A stretch of DNA of 64,000 nt from Agrypnia vestita. Taxonomy: Eukaryota; Arthropoda; Insecta; Trichoptera; Phryganeidae. Below the pieces are notes generated by a model that worked only from the letters and a program-made list of their open reading frames with translations, had not been told where the DNA came from and searched no databases. Of the stretch, positions 31,779 through 43,417 are shown one piece after another. Position 1 is the stretch's first letter; each line of letters begins with the position of its first letter. The position numbers and the translations under genes are program-made. The stretch spans positions 62,001 to 126,000 of the forward strand of contig JADDOH010023643.1 in assembly GCA_016648135.1 (NCBI GenBank). The letters run 5' to 3'.

Positions 31779-32676
31779 CTTTAGATGTATTTAATAATAA
31801 AGTGGACGCGAATTATTCGACCGTCACACATATCGTGGATAAACATGGATCGAGACGCTATTCGGAGAATTGTAATTTTTAGATGACGAGGTACCCCAGG
31901 CTCGATTGTCGGGTTCCGGAGAATAATCGCGCATTGCCGAAATATTCGAGGAGGTCGGAAAATACAGGCGCGTCGGGAAATTTTTCGGCGCAAGCACAAA
32001 TGAAAGCATTTTTACGGATCAGAACAAAGAGAATCTTTTACCATCGAAGTTCACAGTTATCGCGAGAGCCGTTTAATAATACATCCCATTATTTAATTCC
32101 TTCTCGCCGCGCGCCGCCATTGTAGGATGATGGATGCTGCCGTATTGTTGATGTTTCAATGAACAATCTCAGCTGTAGGGACAACAAAGGGCGCAGCCTC
32201 CCGCCCTCCCGCCGCTTTGTCTCGGTATCTCCGCCACCTCTGGGATAAACATTCCAACTTTCACACCGCGCTGTGGCGCCATCTTTTCTATGCCCAAACA
32301 CAGCCGGTTCTGCATAGCCAAAAATGAACCCTTTCTCAAAATGGAAGGACATTAATTACAATATTCTTCGTATTTTTTTAATATCTACATCGTCTCTTTA
32401 GAGGTAAAACGCACTAACCGTTATATTGGCCAAAATGTCTTATGAATACAAACATTCATATTTTTCCATGTCTATTCCAGGTAAAAATCAATAAGTGAAT
32501 ATTTAGTTATTTAATAAACGCATAACATTTTCAATAATTAAATAACACATGTTGAATGTTCAAATTATCTCAAAACTACTTCAATGTTACTTAGTCTTAC
32601 CTCTAAAGGGACGACATGTTAAATTTTTTTACGAACGCAATTACTGGATATTGTCCCCAGAGGGATTGTAATTAAT
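31779..32676. other. Intergenic sequence, moderately GC-rich near 32100-32300
   Basis: Short frames at 31883-32125 (plus) and 32089-32352 (minus) have no domain. The GC-richer part could be a weak island; there is no splice or start evidence. Confidence 0.3.
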
Positions 32677-32901
32677 TAAGATAAATTATAGATATCTCAC
32701 AGAAACGAAGCAATTTATATGGGACACAGGGACATATGTTCAATTTACAAAATTTTGATAGATGTGTGGGCGATATTGGGTGGAATCGATGAACATTACA
32801 TTGTGTAAAGTGATCACTTAAGCTAGCTATATGATAGGTCGTACGCCCTATAAACACTCATAAATAGCTTCGTCTCTTTGAGATTTCTATAATTTATCTT
32901 A
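32677..32901. mobile_element. MITE family R, complete copy
   Basis: A 225-bp element with terminal inverted repeats of about 35 bp, starting TAAGATAAATTATAGATATC and ending with the inverse. Inside the repeats lies ACGAAGC(A/T)ATTTATATG. Other words such as AACATTACATTGTG and AAAGTGATCACTTAAGC are shared with partial copies at 30880-31053, 35858-35998 and 52693-52815. Non-coding. Confidence 0.8.
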
Positions 32902-32999
32902 TTTTATAATACTTTTAATGAAATCACTTTTTTCTTGAGGGATTGCAATTTTAGAACATAGTTTTTTAATAAATAATCAAAGAATCTTATTCTATTTTT

Positions 33000-33560
33000 T
33001 CTCGTGTCCTTTTTTCTAGGGCCCCGCATTATGAGGTGCAAGATCTCTTAGTCCTCTGGATGTCTAATCAAATGACCGAGGTATTAAAGTTTTCGGATTT
33101 TTATTGTTATAATTACTTAAAATAACGTCTTCATTCGTAACTCTGTCCATCCCGATTAATGTGAGTATTCTTCTGCAGAACGACATCTCGAATGCGTCAT
33201 GTCGCCTTGTCAATTCTTCGGTATGCGTTCAAGCTTACATTTCATAAAATAATATTGAGAATACGTAGCAACTGAATGTGACATTCATATTCCTAATAGA
33301 AGGCTGAAGTCGTGACTGCAGAACATCTTTCCATACGGAGCTTGCTTTATGCGGCATTTGATTTAAACACAAGTATCCTCCCTCATTTACAGTGCAGCCA
33401 AAGTATATAATACTTTGTATCTTCTTTAATTTCATTCTTGTAATATAAAGATTTTCACTGCGAATTGCATTACGTTTGCTAAAGTACTCGTATGTTGTTT
33501 TAATTTTATTTAGTTCAACCCCAAAATTCTTATAATAATAACATAAAACGTATGTAAGTC
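33000..33560 (-). pseudogene. RTE-like LINE C-terminal fragment
   Basis: On the minus strand, ELNKIKTTYEYFSKRNAI, then LKKIQSIIYFGCTVNEGG, then RNMNVTFSCYVFSILFYEM match the region downstream of the catalytic box in RTE-type LINEs (the 'KT....S.....L..V..F.YLGC.I.E' and 'CYVFSVLLYG' motifs). After a stop, the sequence continues ELTRRHDAFEMSFCRRIL and GMDRVTNEDVI. Several stops and shifts show decay. The first 50 residues of the 150-codon frame (33550-33687) are not part of the match. Confidence 0.7.
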
Positions 33561-33639
33561 TTCCGGTAAGTAAAATTCCGGTAAGTAAAATTTTCATGAA
33601 ATGTAAATATAAAGCGCGAAAAAAGTTATGTTTATTTCT

Positions 33640-34062
33640 ACAAACAAACTTACTTAAAAAACAATCGAAACGTTCGTGAACTCTCATAAACAGAATCTTA
33701 CAGCTGACAAGAATTCAACATGGCGTCGTTCCTTTTCAAAAGACGTGTGCATTTTCAAAAAGTCCAAGTACTCACCCACTTTTACTATCGATTTTCGGCC
33801 TATAACGGTTCCGTCTTCAAAAGTTTCGAAACTATACAACTTTAACAGGCGAACTGAATGTCGAAGGAATGAAAGTGTTTTTTGTTTGGAAAACGATATG
33901 TATACAAAAAAATACATACAAAATAATTTCTCGAATGTGACTTTTAATCGTTTTTAGCATGGTGACAAACAAAAACTTTCTTAAAAACGATCGAACATTC
34001 GTTAACTCTCATGAAAAAAGAATCTGACAGATGACGAGAATTCAATATACCGTTGTTTGTTC
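33640..34062. repeat. Direct repeat, two copies 323-325 bp apart
   Basis: Segments 33640-33735 and 33963-34062 share TTCTTAAAAACGATCGAAC-type sequence followed by TTCG(T)GAACTCTCAT, AGAATCT(T/G)ACAG and GA(C/G)AAGAATTCAA. They may be ends of one repeat or a duplication. Confidence 0.65.
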
Positions 34063-34129
34063 TGGTATCGCATTTTCGCTACATTTTCCGCTACATGCTG
34101 CACGCGTAACTTGTATGTATGTATCTTAA

Positions 34130-34549
34130 TAATTTAGTTCCACACATAATGTTGTGTGGGCCAATACATGATTTCACTTAGACATATTGCATTCCATCTA
34201 ATCAATTAAAAGTTTTCTTGTTCTCCATGTTTTGAATTTCCTTTGGCAGGCTATCGTAGATTTTTATACCTTTATACTTCATACAATTTTGTGTGGTGTT
34301 TTTCTTTTTCTTTGGTAGCCTTATGTTGTCGCTTCCTCTTGTATTGTAGGAATGAAAATCCTTATTCAGCTTCATCCCGTCATCAAAGTGTTTGGGTACT
34401 AATCCATGTTTAATTTTAAATATTTGGACCATTACATTATATATTATTCTTTGATTTACAGTTACAACAAAAACTTCTGTTAAAATAAAACAATTACCCC
34501 GACTGCGCCAAAGCAGTACAACTTCAATAAGATAATATTTAAACAACAT
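34130..34549 (-). pseudogene. LINE C-terminal fragment with 3' end
   Basis: The minus frame reads VNQRIIYNVMVQIFKIKHGL, then VPKHFDDGMKLN, YNTRGSDNIRLPKKKKNTTQ, KYKGIKIYDSLPKEIQNMEN. This is the well-known C-terminal block of CR1/L2/Jockey-type LINEs ('R..Y.....FK..HGL.P.Y......L' and 'F......YN.LP..I'). The 5' part is truncated and the AT-rich 3' region follows on the minus strand to about 34130. Confidence 0.7.
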
Positions 34550-34599
34550 TGTTCGGCGTCTGCAATAATCTCAGCTATCACTGTTGTGAATGTTGAGTT

Positions 34600-34860
34600 T
34601 TGCGTGTAATTTTGAAGACAGTGGCCGCGTAGGTGCCGGTCGGCATTACCTTGCGATGGTTTACAATTGATTCGCCGCGCGTGAAGATCGATTAGACTTT
34701 AGTTCGTCGGAGATTTACGGAGAACAATGTTCCCGCCTCTGGCCCGCCGCTCCGCTAGCCGCTCGCCGCTCGCAGCGCCGCCGCGGAACAAGTAATGGCC
34801 ACATAAAAGGGCAAGTGAAACAAAATGCTTTCCGCGCCGCTCCGGCCCGAAGAAAGGGAA
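34600..34860. other. GC-rich patch
   Basis: GC-rich at 34660-34850 (GCCGCTCGCCGCTCGCAGCG and neighbours). The 90-codon minus frame across it has no domain. Possible small promoter island. Confidence 0.35.
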
Positions 34861-35074
34861 ATGACGTTAGACGTACACGGCTTAATGTGCGTCCATTGTG
34901 CCATTGTAAAAAAATTACAAATTTAGTCACATCATCACCGTGTTTCGCGTGTGCATCATGCTGCAAAATTGTATTCGCAATATTCATAGTTCTGTAAATA
35001 TAAGTTTTCTGATGTAATCCATTTATTACGATCGAGATTTGTTGAAATACGTCGAAAATAACTTTTAGTCATTT

Positions 35075-35455
35075 ATGCATACTTTTAAAAAACCCAAGAC
35101 AAACAAACAATATAATTATAGCAATAACAGACATTCACCTACTTTTCATCTCCCCTTTTGTAAGACCAACTCAAAACAAAACTCCTTTATGTACAGATCC
35201 ACAAATTCATTTAACACAAACTATCACCACATTGACATTTTCAACGCAACAATAAGAAACATAAAGCAAACAATATCTACACTACCGCACCCAAACTAAT
35301 TTGTACATTATATCTTCCCTTCTCCTCCCGTCCCACATTCCCCTCCACCCTCTCCATTCGCTATTAATGTATGTTAAAGTAAATTTTTAAATTCAGTGGA
35401 AAATTTTTAAGATTGTTTTGCTGTTAACTTTTCCCAAAACAAAATAAATAAATAA
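35075..35455 (+). pseudogene. LINE C-terminal fragment with A-rich tail
   Basis: The frame at 35075-35299 contains HSPTFHLPFCKTNSKQNS then FMYRSTNSFN, a LINE C-terminal block also present at 46845-47250. After TAA there is a short 3' UTR, then an AAATAAATAAATAAA tail at about 35440-35455. The 5' part is missing. Confidence 0.65.
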
Positions 35456-35645
35456 ACACACAAATACACACACTCACACAAACTCACTATTGGACATGTT
35501 TTTTCTTATTTTTTATCGATTGTATATATGTGTTTTCTTGTAATTGGCCCAAAACTCTGTACATCAATTATTGTTTTTTTTCAAGATTGATTAATTATAT
35601 GGCTGTAAGAAAACCAATAAATGAAAATAAAATAAAATAAAATAA
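35456..35645 (+). repeat. Second LINE-type 3' end with (AAAAT)n tail
   Basis: Directly after the previous tail. Ends ATGGCTGTAAGAAAACC, then AATAAATGAAAATAAAATAAA and further AAAAT units. A similar GGCTGTAAATAAACAATAAA is at 46333-46352. Confidence 0.5.
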
Positions 35646-35857
35646 AATATAAATTAAACTTAAGAGGTGATATTATAATGATATCACAAATATAAATTTT
35701 GATTAAAAAATTTAACATATTGACGATCCCTACGTGTATACTGTTGTAAATTATGCAACAATACTTTCCAATAATGTTTAATGTTAAATCGAAGCGTGGC
35801 ACATAAATAACATAAATACAACTTTAAAATTCTTGACGTGTGGTAAGTAATCATTGT

Positions 35858-35998
35858 TGGTGGAAACGGTGAACGTAACATTGTATAAAGTGATCACCAG
35901 CCATAAGATGGGGCGTTAGCTCTATAAACGAACAAATACTTTCGTACCTACTTTCCCATATAATATAGCTTCGTCTCTGTGAGGCAGCTATAATATAT
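35858..35998. mobile_element. MITE family R, partial copy
   Basis: Contains AACATTGTATAAAGTGATCAC, TTTCCCATATAATATAGC and TTCGTCTCTGTGAGGC, matching one half of 32677-32901. Confidence 0.65.
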
Positions 35999-36087
35999 TT
36001 AGACTGCTTGTAGTTCAGATTTACAAAATGGATCACGTATTTTTAGAAGTAGTATTATGATACATTTTAAAAATATACACTTAATGC

Positions 36088-36215
36088 TTGTGCAATAAAA
36101 ATAAGACTATAAAAATAAAACTTGTCGGTCTGGAGTGAGGTTCGAACCCGCGACCTTTGGATCACGAGACGAGAATCCTAACCACTAACCACAAGACCTA
36201 CAAGCTACTTTTTAA
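36088..36215 (-). repeat. SINE family A, 5' half
   Basis: The tRNA-like head is well preserved on the minus strand (GGTCGCGGGTTCGAACC, GGTCTTGTGGTTAG). The body stops near TTGCACAAGC. A three-base repeat, 'acc', expands the CTAACCACTAACCAC region. Confidence 0.75.
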
Positions 36216-37207
36216 ACTTCAAACTTTTGAACATTAAACTAGTATAAACTCTTTCAGCTTTAAACTTTAAGCGTTATACTTAATATACCACGAGATTAAC
36301 TCAATTACGATTGCCTATTATGTTTAATGAATTTATTAAAATTGAGCGAAAATAGAATCATTTTTGGTTTAGTATGTCTTTATAAAATAAAGTTGACAGC
36401 CCTGACTTACAGTAGCAAATGAACTTCCATGTTTGATTCAGATATACTAGAAATGCGTTACCCTAAAATCGTAACAATACTGTGATGGTGGCTAATTTAT
36501 TTTCTTCATTAAACCGAACGCAAGACTTGGCCAACAAGCACTCTGGAATCGCCGATGTGTGAAACACAACGTTAACGAAACATTAAAAAGAACGTAAGAA
36601 ACATCTTTCTTACAAGTAGATCACCAGATTCAGTTGGAAGCAATAGTAGACATATTTATTGCGATGAATTATGTTCAATATATGTATACATTATGAATGG
36701 AACTTGGTTATTTTTGAAATGTAACATTTATACCTACAGATTAATATATTATAAAATATTATTATTAATATAAAAATTTATGAAAGAAGTGAAATATTAC
36801 ATATGTATGTAAAATGAACTTTCGTAAAGTATAATAAAATAAACTTAAAACATATGAAATGACTAATAATGGTAACATAAATAAAATAAATAAAGGTATT
36901 CATTTAACTTGAGGTGCACTATAGAAGTACAACATTGATATCTAGAATTTGTAAATGAGATAAGCATTTCCAGGTTTATTAAAAAAAGAAGAAGGTAGTT
37001 GGGAAATGTGGCGAGAGTGACCGAATAGCAATCACCAAAGTCATTGTTAAGCAAAAGAGCACAGAAGCTTGAGTAGACCAAAACTAAGATGGAGCGACTA
37101 TGATTCAATAACACATCTGTCCTCGAAATCCATGACTGGAGAGAAAAGGCTCATCAAAGGGTCAGTGGTGAAATATTAGTAATGATGGCGATGATTTATT
37201 ATACGAG
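36216..37207. other. AT-rich intergenic sequence
   Basis: No gene recognised. The segment 36863-37140 resembles 51230-51510 in word content (GGGAAATGTGG..., AATAGCAATCACCAAAGTC versus AACAGTAATCCAAGTCATTG) and may be a decayed repeat. Confidence 0.3.
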
Positions 37208-37532
37208 TAGAAAACTAATCCATAAAAACCAAGTTTTTACAATACTCCCTTTCGCTTTGAATCAGGTTCCGTGTCTATACACGCGTCAGGCTAATTACTC
37301 ATATAGAATGATTCCAATTTGAAAAAACTATTAAAATTTCTTAAAATCCAAAATTATACTATAATTATTAATTTTTTAAAAATAAAATTTATTAGATCAT
37401 TTTTGTCGCCACGAGTCTGCCTGCAAAGTTTCAGCTCGATTTGATCACGGGAAAATGGTTAAAAATCGATCCAAAGTTTTTTCGTCAGACAAGCAAGCAA
37501 GCAGACGCAACGAGTTAAAAGAAAGGGAGTAA
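37208..37532. mobile_element. Dispersed inverted-end repeat family K, copy 2
   Basis: Inverted relative to 21583-22135. Ends carry TACTCCCTTTCGC and AAAGAAAGGGAGTAAAT. The interior shares CGCCACGAGTCTGCCTGC, AAGTTTCAGCTCGATTTGATC and TTAAAAATCGATCCAAAG. Confidence 0.6.
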
Positions 37533-37656
37533 ATGATCGACGAAAGATTACTAGTGGCTGTCCATAAATCTGTAAGTGAAGAACTAACCCACTCACGGAC
37601 TCCCAAAATGTACAAATCTTGTACTCAACATTGTGGAAGAGATATTAATGAGTGTA

Positions 37657-37799
37657 CAGTGGCCGGCAAACATCTTGAAAATTTTCGGCGTAGTGGGGGG
37701 AAGTTTGCGCATGTACCATTCCACCAAAGAGACCCAAATTTTGTCTTCTGCGCATTCCCCCACTACGCTAAAATTTTTCAAGAAGTTAGCCGGCAACCG
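37657..37799 (+). mobile_element. MITE family T copy 3
   Basis: A 143-bp copy, starting CAGTGGCCGGCAAACATC and ending GTTAGCCGGCAACCG, with TA at 37655-37656 and 37800-37801. Interior identical in plan to 948-1090. The last bases are CCG instead of CTG, so this end is mutated. Confidence 0.85.
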
Positions 37800-37801
37800 T
37801 A

Positions 37802-38289
37802 CTCTATCTTGTAAAAACATTTCTGTCGTGTGCAATTGTACCTTGGTTGTGAATAATTTGCTAATGTGGAACACTTGCAGGCAGTGGTGTAGTCCTAAAT
37901 AAAAAAGTACCAGAGTGGTATTTAATATTAATACTCCTTTTTTTAATCGTATAAAAAAAATTAAACAATTTTACCATATGCAATAGATATCAATGGATAA
38001 TTATATCTATTGATATTCAATGTTTGAATTCTGTGTAATGAAACACTGTTGTATTGTTACGTTATTGTACGGCCGCGCGCCTAGATAAACCAAATCTTAA
38101 CGTTTCCTCTGAATGACTTTCACGTTATATATTTTTTCTCATTTTAAAAATATTATTCATCCTCTACATTATATCTGATGTACAAAATACAATGTAGAAT
38201 ATTAAAACAAAAAATAATTCCATAATAAATGCTTGAAAAGTAAGTTCCATCTCATAAATATATTTCGTTAAAATATATATTTTTTTAAA
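37802..38289. other. AT-rich intergenic sequence
   Basis: No gene or clear repeat. Confidence 0.35.
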
Positions 38290-38466
38290 TAAATCGAGTT
38301 GCGAACACGGAATACGTGTCACATCAATATTCTTACTATTTTCAAACTGAGCTAAATGCTTGTGCTATGAAAATAAGGCTAACTTTCTGGTCGGTAGTGA
38401 GGTTCGAACCCGCGATCTTTGGAAAACGAGGCGAGAGTCCTAACCGCAAGACCAACAAGCTACTCT
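38290..38466 (-). repeat. SINE family A, near full length
   Basis: The minus strand carries the head (GCGGGTTCGAACC B box, GGTCTTGCGGTTAGGAC), the body (TTTAGCTCAGTTTGAAAATA type) and the end ATGTGACACGTATTCCGTG. One of the best copies of the family. Confidence 0.85.
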
Positions 38467-39565
38467 ATTATTTTGTTTTGAATACTTAAAATATTTGTTA
38501 AAAAATATTTTATATTCCTTGTCAAAAAAATTTCCGTGAACACATGAGCGATAGGTATTAAACATGCGAATTGTACCACTACATATTCTGTATCAAAATA
38601 TTCCTACGATTTATTAACGTAATTTTTCCACCAAGTTATGTACATTTCTTTTTATTAGAAGTGCGTGTTGCAGGTGCAGCTTAATTGTGAGTTGAAATAA
38701 TAATTTATTTTGCTAGAATGTTTGTATTATTGCTTGACCACTATAACTTGGCGTGTGGCGACTTTGGAACTAAAACCCGCCCCGCCCGCACCCGGCGGTA
38801 ATCCCGCGCCCTGTCATTCAGTACAATTTTGTATTTGCTCGGTAGCTGTGACATCTTGATTACCAATATACACTGAATTATTACGTCCAAAATATCCTAA
38901 ACAGTCCGGGATGGTGCAAGAACAATTGTCAATGAAGTATTAAAGTTTTGCGAAGCTGAAAAAGCAAATAATGGATCGATATTACCGTCTGACAGTTTGA
39001 CAGATAGAACTGCCGCCATTACGGCTTGGTTTCTTTATTGCTGCCCGACCAAATTTCTGTTAAAGGCTACGAAACCGGTCACCGGACATTCTGTACATTA
39101 TGTATTGTGTAATAAATTTACACCCTGGCAACTTCTGTTACACGACAGGGACGCCCTCCCTCGGACGCCAATTTATAGTGGTCGCATTCTATCAACGTCT
39201 CTGCATGTGTCACTTATATAAAAATAAAATAAAATGAAAGAATTTATTTATTTATTTTGTTCTAACGTTCCATACAAAACGAGAACCAAATTGCGATCTG
39301 CTCTCTACCCACGTCTACCCTCGCCTCTGGTGTATATTATTTTGGTTTTAAGGGTTGATAAATGTCAAATTAGGTAATATTTTGTAGTCTTTCAAGAGTT
39401 CTTATCTTGAAAATGGCGGGAATTATTCAGCGACGGTCGATGTAGATACGTTTAAGAGAGATAACATTTCATGCGGAGAAACTCGCGGTCCAAAACAGAG
39501 GTGTTTTTATATTATTTATTTAAATGTCTAGGGTTGAATATTATAAATATGTTTATTGTATTATA
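38467..39565. other. Intergenic sequence
   Basis: A small GC-rich run at about 38775-38815. The 74-codon frame at 38997-39221 has no domain. No gene supported. Confidence 0.35.
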
Positions 39566-39989
39566 TACAGGGTTATTTGTAAAACATTAATAACCTCGCA
39601 GGGCTATATTCCTGCCTTGATTATGTTCAGTATGTTCGTGCTATTATGACCTAATACCAATAGTTAAGGAGATATGCGACATCAAAGTTTGCATTTTTTT
39701 TTCAATATTTCTGACTTATTTTTTGTAAAACTTTGGATTATCATTACAGTAATTTATATCGAATATGAATGAAAATTCATTCCCTTCGATACAAGTCAAT
39801 AGTTATGGAGGCATGAGACATCAAATTTTGCATTTTTTTTCAATATTTCTGACCTTTATAAGGAGATATCCTGACGCGTATCTCCTTAACTATTGATATT
39901 AGGTCATAATAGCTTGAACATTTTCGACTCATAATCATGGCAGGAATATAGCCCTGCGAGGTTATTAATGTTTTACAAATAACCCTGTA
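39566..39989. mobile_element. Inverted-repeat element family G, copy 1
   Basis: A 424-bp element with long terminal inverted repeats: TACAGGGTTATTTGTAAAAC, then ATTAATAACCTCGCAGGGC, then TATATTCCTGCC, with the inverse at the right end. The interior has two units about 139 bp apart, each with GACATCAAA and TTTTTTTTCAATATTTCTGAC. A related, longer copy is at 44937-46220. Non-coding; superfamily not determined. Confidence 0.8.
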
Positions 39990-40057
39990 TATAATTATAA
40001 ATAAAAAATATTTTATAAGACGATGTTGCTATTTTTTTAAATTTAAGAGAGTAAATA

Positions 40058-41341
40058 TTAGGTCCTTACATATGAAATTGGCGTTTAGTATGGGAGGAAC
40101 ATAAAGCCGATTTTTTTTTATTATAATATATTTATTTAATCAAAGTATGTACCATTGCTATCTATGCACTTTTGCCATCTCATAGGTAGTTCATCGATCC
40201 CTTTACTAAAAAAACCATTCGGACGGGAATCAATAAAATCTTTGAAGGCGGTTTGGACTGCCCCATCGGAAATGAATTTTTTCCTTTGCAAGAAGTTATC
40301 CGAATTTCGAAAAAAATGGTAATCTGTTGGGGCAAGGTCCGGAGAGTACGGTGGATGTCTTAGACATTCCAATTGAAGCTCCTCTAATTTGGTAGCCGTC
40401 TGTTGTGCAGTGTGTGGTCTAGCGTTATCATGAAGCAGCAGTGGCCTAGAGCGATTAACCAGCCTCGGTTGTTTAGCAGCTAGCTTTTCCATCATGGTTT
40501 GCAGTTGCTGACAATAGACATCTGCCGTAATCGTCTGGCCAGATTTAAGAAAGCTGTAGTGAACGACACCAGCACTAGTCCACCAAACGCTCACAAGTAA
40601 CTTTTTGGAGTCAATTTTCGCTTGGGGCATGGTTTGGCTGGTTCGGCAGGGTTCAGCCATTGCGATGAGCGCTTCCGATTATCGTACAGGATCCACTTTT
40701 CATCACAGGTAATGATTCGATTTAAAATCCCTGCATTATTGTGCTGGTTGAGTAATGCAACGCAGCAGTCAACGCGCGTTTGTTGATTTGCTTCACTCAA
40801 TTCGTGAGGTACCCACCTTTCAAGCTTTTTCACCTTACCAATTTGCTTCAAGTGGATTAAAACAGTTTTATCACTAACCTGCAGCCTGCAGCTAACTTGT
40901 ATGTGGTTTGCGATGGATCCACTTCCACAATAGCCTTCAATTCTTCATTATCAACTTTGGTCTCCGGCCGTCCACGGGGCTTGTTCTGCAGGTCGAAATT
41001 TCCAGAACGAAAACGTTGGAACTAAAAACGTACTGTGTTTTCTTTTGCGACACCGTCGCCATACACATCATTAATCCTTCGAGCCGTTTCTGCAGCACTG
41101 GTGCCACGGTGGAACTCGTACTCGTAAATAACGCGATATTTCAAGTTTTTCATTTTGTAAACTGAGTGACGCAAAGAAAAAAACAATTGAGGAAAAAACA
41201 AATGAATTATAATTTTCAAAACACAAATACATGAATAAATAGCTGTATAAATTTGGATTTGGAATTCCTAACCAAAGAGAAGATATTTGAGATCAAATTT
41301 GCCAGTACGGCGAAACGCCAATTTCATATGTAAGGACCTAA
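40058..41341 (-). mobile_element. Mariner element, full length, inactive
   Basis: A 1284-bp element bounded by perfect 29-bp terminal inverted repeats (40058-40086 and 41313-41341, starting TTAGGTCCTTACATATG) and TA duplications (40056-40057, 41342-41343). Length and TA target match classic mariner elements. The TIR resembles what I recall of the cecropia subfamily, but I cannot verify this. The transposase is on the minus strand and broken. Confidence 0.95.
40136..41153 (-). pseudogene. Mariner transposase (DD34D), broken
   Basis: The transposase reads from MKNLKYRVIYEYEF (start at 41153) through a helix-turn-helix region to the DDE core. Catalytic motifs are visible: ITCDEKWILYDN (first Asp), LLHDNARPHTA (second Asp) and YSPDLAPTDYHFF (third Asp), with 34 residues between the last two, the mariner DD34D spacing. 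Breaks: TAG replaces the usual Trp after ENTVRF near 41022; a frameshift near 40880 separates the N-terminal frame from TVLIHLKQIGKVKK; a second frameshift near 40625-40640 separates WLNPAEPAKP from KIDSKKLLVSVWW. The product would not be functional. Confidence 0.92.
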
Positions 41342-41343
41342 TA

Positions 41344-42495
41344 TACCCGAAACATGTATAGTAAAATTTGACAAATATAAAATAGAGTAGCCACTAGAAT
41401 ATGTCGAAACTAGTACGATTGTGTGGTCCCTGAATATCCTTGCAGGCCCTATATTACCCGAACGCCAATCCGCAACATGATAAATAAAATATTATTGAAT
41501 GCCACATTCATACGTTCTTCCAAAATATGACAACATGAACGTATGGAGATATAATGACTAATCTATATCTATATCTCATAATTATTGTATTAATAGATAT
41601 GCTACATAAACTTTTTTTTAATTTTATCGATGGCATGAGCTTCCAGACACTTTTGATTATGGCAAACTACTTACCGCTTGAACAACATTGGTCTAAGTGA
41701 GTTGTGAAATTAATGCGTATGCCATTTCAAATCTTTTTAAAACGGCCGGCTAGTACAGCTGGTAACACACAATATCCCTTAGGGTCCTCCACAGATAAAA
41801 TCCAACGGAATTACACGAGAAGAGTATGGAGAAAACTCAAGTTCGAGGCGTGAAGGCTCTAACATAAATGAAACATAAGTAAAATCGCTCAATTATTCCT
41901 TATTTTGGACCTATATTGTGAGTTTGTGTGTGTTTGAAAAGTACATCGGACAAGTATCTCGCATCGCAGCGGCGGCAGGGCTAGGTTTGCGGAGCTCAAT
42001 AACACATCTCCGCCAGAGGACCTGCAAGTTTAATGGCCGCGAGGAGGGAGCTGATGAGGGAAAACAGCCCGTGCCAGAATTACGGGAATAAAGACGCCAG
42101 CCACTGTTCGCGGTGGGCCATAATTGAATTTTAAATGAACGTGAGAAAGAATTATGACGTGTGGAGATAGAAATTCATTTATGAGGAGACTCACACGAAT
42201 GCATGAACCATGTTTGTGGCGGAGCTGGTTGTTTCTGAAACGAAGAGTCTGATTAACGTCAGTAATGAAAATAAGCAAACAGAAATAACACGAAACTTAA
42301 AATTTATCAATTGAATCTTCATGATCAATTCATAGTTAAACACCAATCAACACTTATTTAACATCCAACGTCGTAAAACGTTTAGAAGAAGCTTAAAATA
42401 ATCAACTTCCTCGGAGAGATCAAAGCGACATCGGCTTGTGGCCAGCCTGCTAAGCTCATGCATGTCTGTCTTGGCATTTTCGGGCCATTTCCGAT
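41344..42495. other. Intergenic sequence
   Basis: No gene recognised. An 82-codon minus frame at 42030-42278 has no domain. Confidence 0.35.
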
Positions 42496-42498
42496 TTA

Positions 42499-42643
42499 GG
42501 CCCGGTTGTTTCAAGTTCGATTAAAGTAAGCGGTCGATAAAAGCATAGATTTTTACGAAAACGGATCGTCTGATTGGTGGAGAACGTAAAAATCTATGCT
42601 TTAAGAGAACGCTTACTTTAATCCAACTTGAAACAACCGGCCC
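42499..42643. mobile_element. MITE family H, reference copy
   Basis: A 145-bp element that is almost a perfect hairpin. It starts GGCCCGGTTGTTTCAAGTT, ends with the inverse, and is flanked by TTA (42496-42498 and 42644-42646). The central part contains TAGATTTTTACGAAAACGG and AACGTAAAAATCTATGC. GGSCC ends with TWA duplication point to PIF/Harbinger. Related copies: 9883, 11077, 20664 and 20826. Confidence 0.85.
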
Positions 42644-42649
42644 TTAGTG

Positions 42650-43261
42650 TATACGCATGAAAGGACCATCTACTCACGTTACATCTTAAAATCTCAATCT
42701 TCAAACCGTAAATATATAACAAATAATAATTACATTAATTCTACAAAATAATAGTGTTACAAATTTTATTGTTTCAATTTTCAGGTAAACATTTGGATGG
42801 ATTTTCCAGTTTTCCATTTTTTATAAAATGATGCGAGCTTGAAAAGTATTTAAAATATTTATACAGCCGATGCTAATTGGACGTAGTTATACAGAAAAGC
42901 ATCCAACCCACAAAATTATAAAAATGAGTTATGTACGGGTTTGAACAGCTCCATACAATATCTTCATGTCTGAAAAGGTCCAAGCTCTAAGTTAAGTGCT
43001 ATAGTTTTTTATAAATTCAATATTTTTCTTACCCACATCACGGCTATCACCGTTAAATTAAATCTTAAACTAAAAATAAAAGTAGTTGAACTGTTTTCTG
43101 CGACTTCAAATTTACAAATCTCTGGCAAAAAAAATATTGGTTGAAAACATCCTTGTGGTGTAGACGCATTACGCAATTTTTTAATTGTACTGTTACAACA
43201 CGGTAATAATTTTGTAGAAAATATCTAATGGGGTTGAACGTTTTATACGCCTTGCTGGTGT
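42650..43261. other. AT-rich intergenic sequence
   Basis: No gene or repeat recognised. Confidence 0.35.
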
Positions 43262-43340
43262 CCTAGAATGAACCTAGAACCACTGACAGCCAGATCCTTA
43301 GGCAAGGATCCTAACCACTACATCAACAAGCTTGCTTCTT
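43262..43340 (-). repeat. Diverged tRNA-like SINE head
   Basis: The minus strand reads AAGCTTGTTGATGTAGTGG, TTAGGATCCTTGCC and, at the other end, GACACCAGCAAG, matching the SINE family A head in layout with strong divergence. The body is missing. Confidence 0.5.
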
Positions 43341-43417
43341 ACTACAACAAGTTTTGTGCAAGAATTGTATGAAGTTTTGCAATTCTTGGTGACACGGAAA
43401 ATGCGAACTATCGGAAA

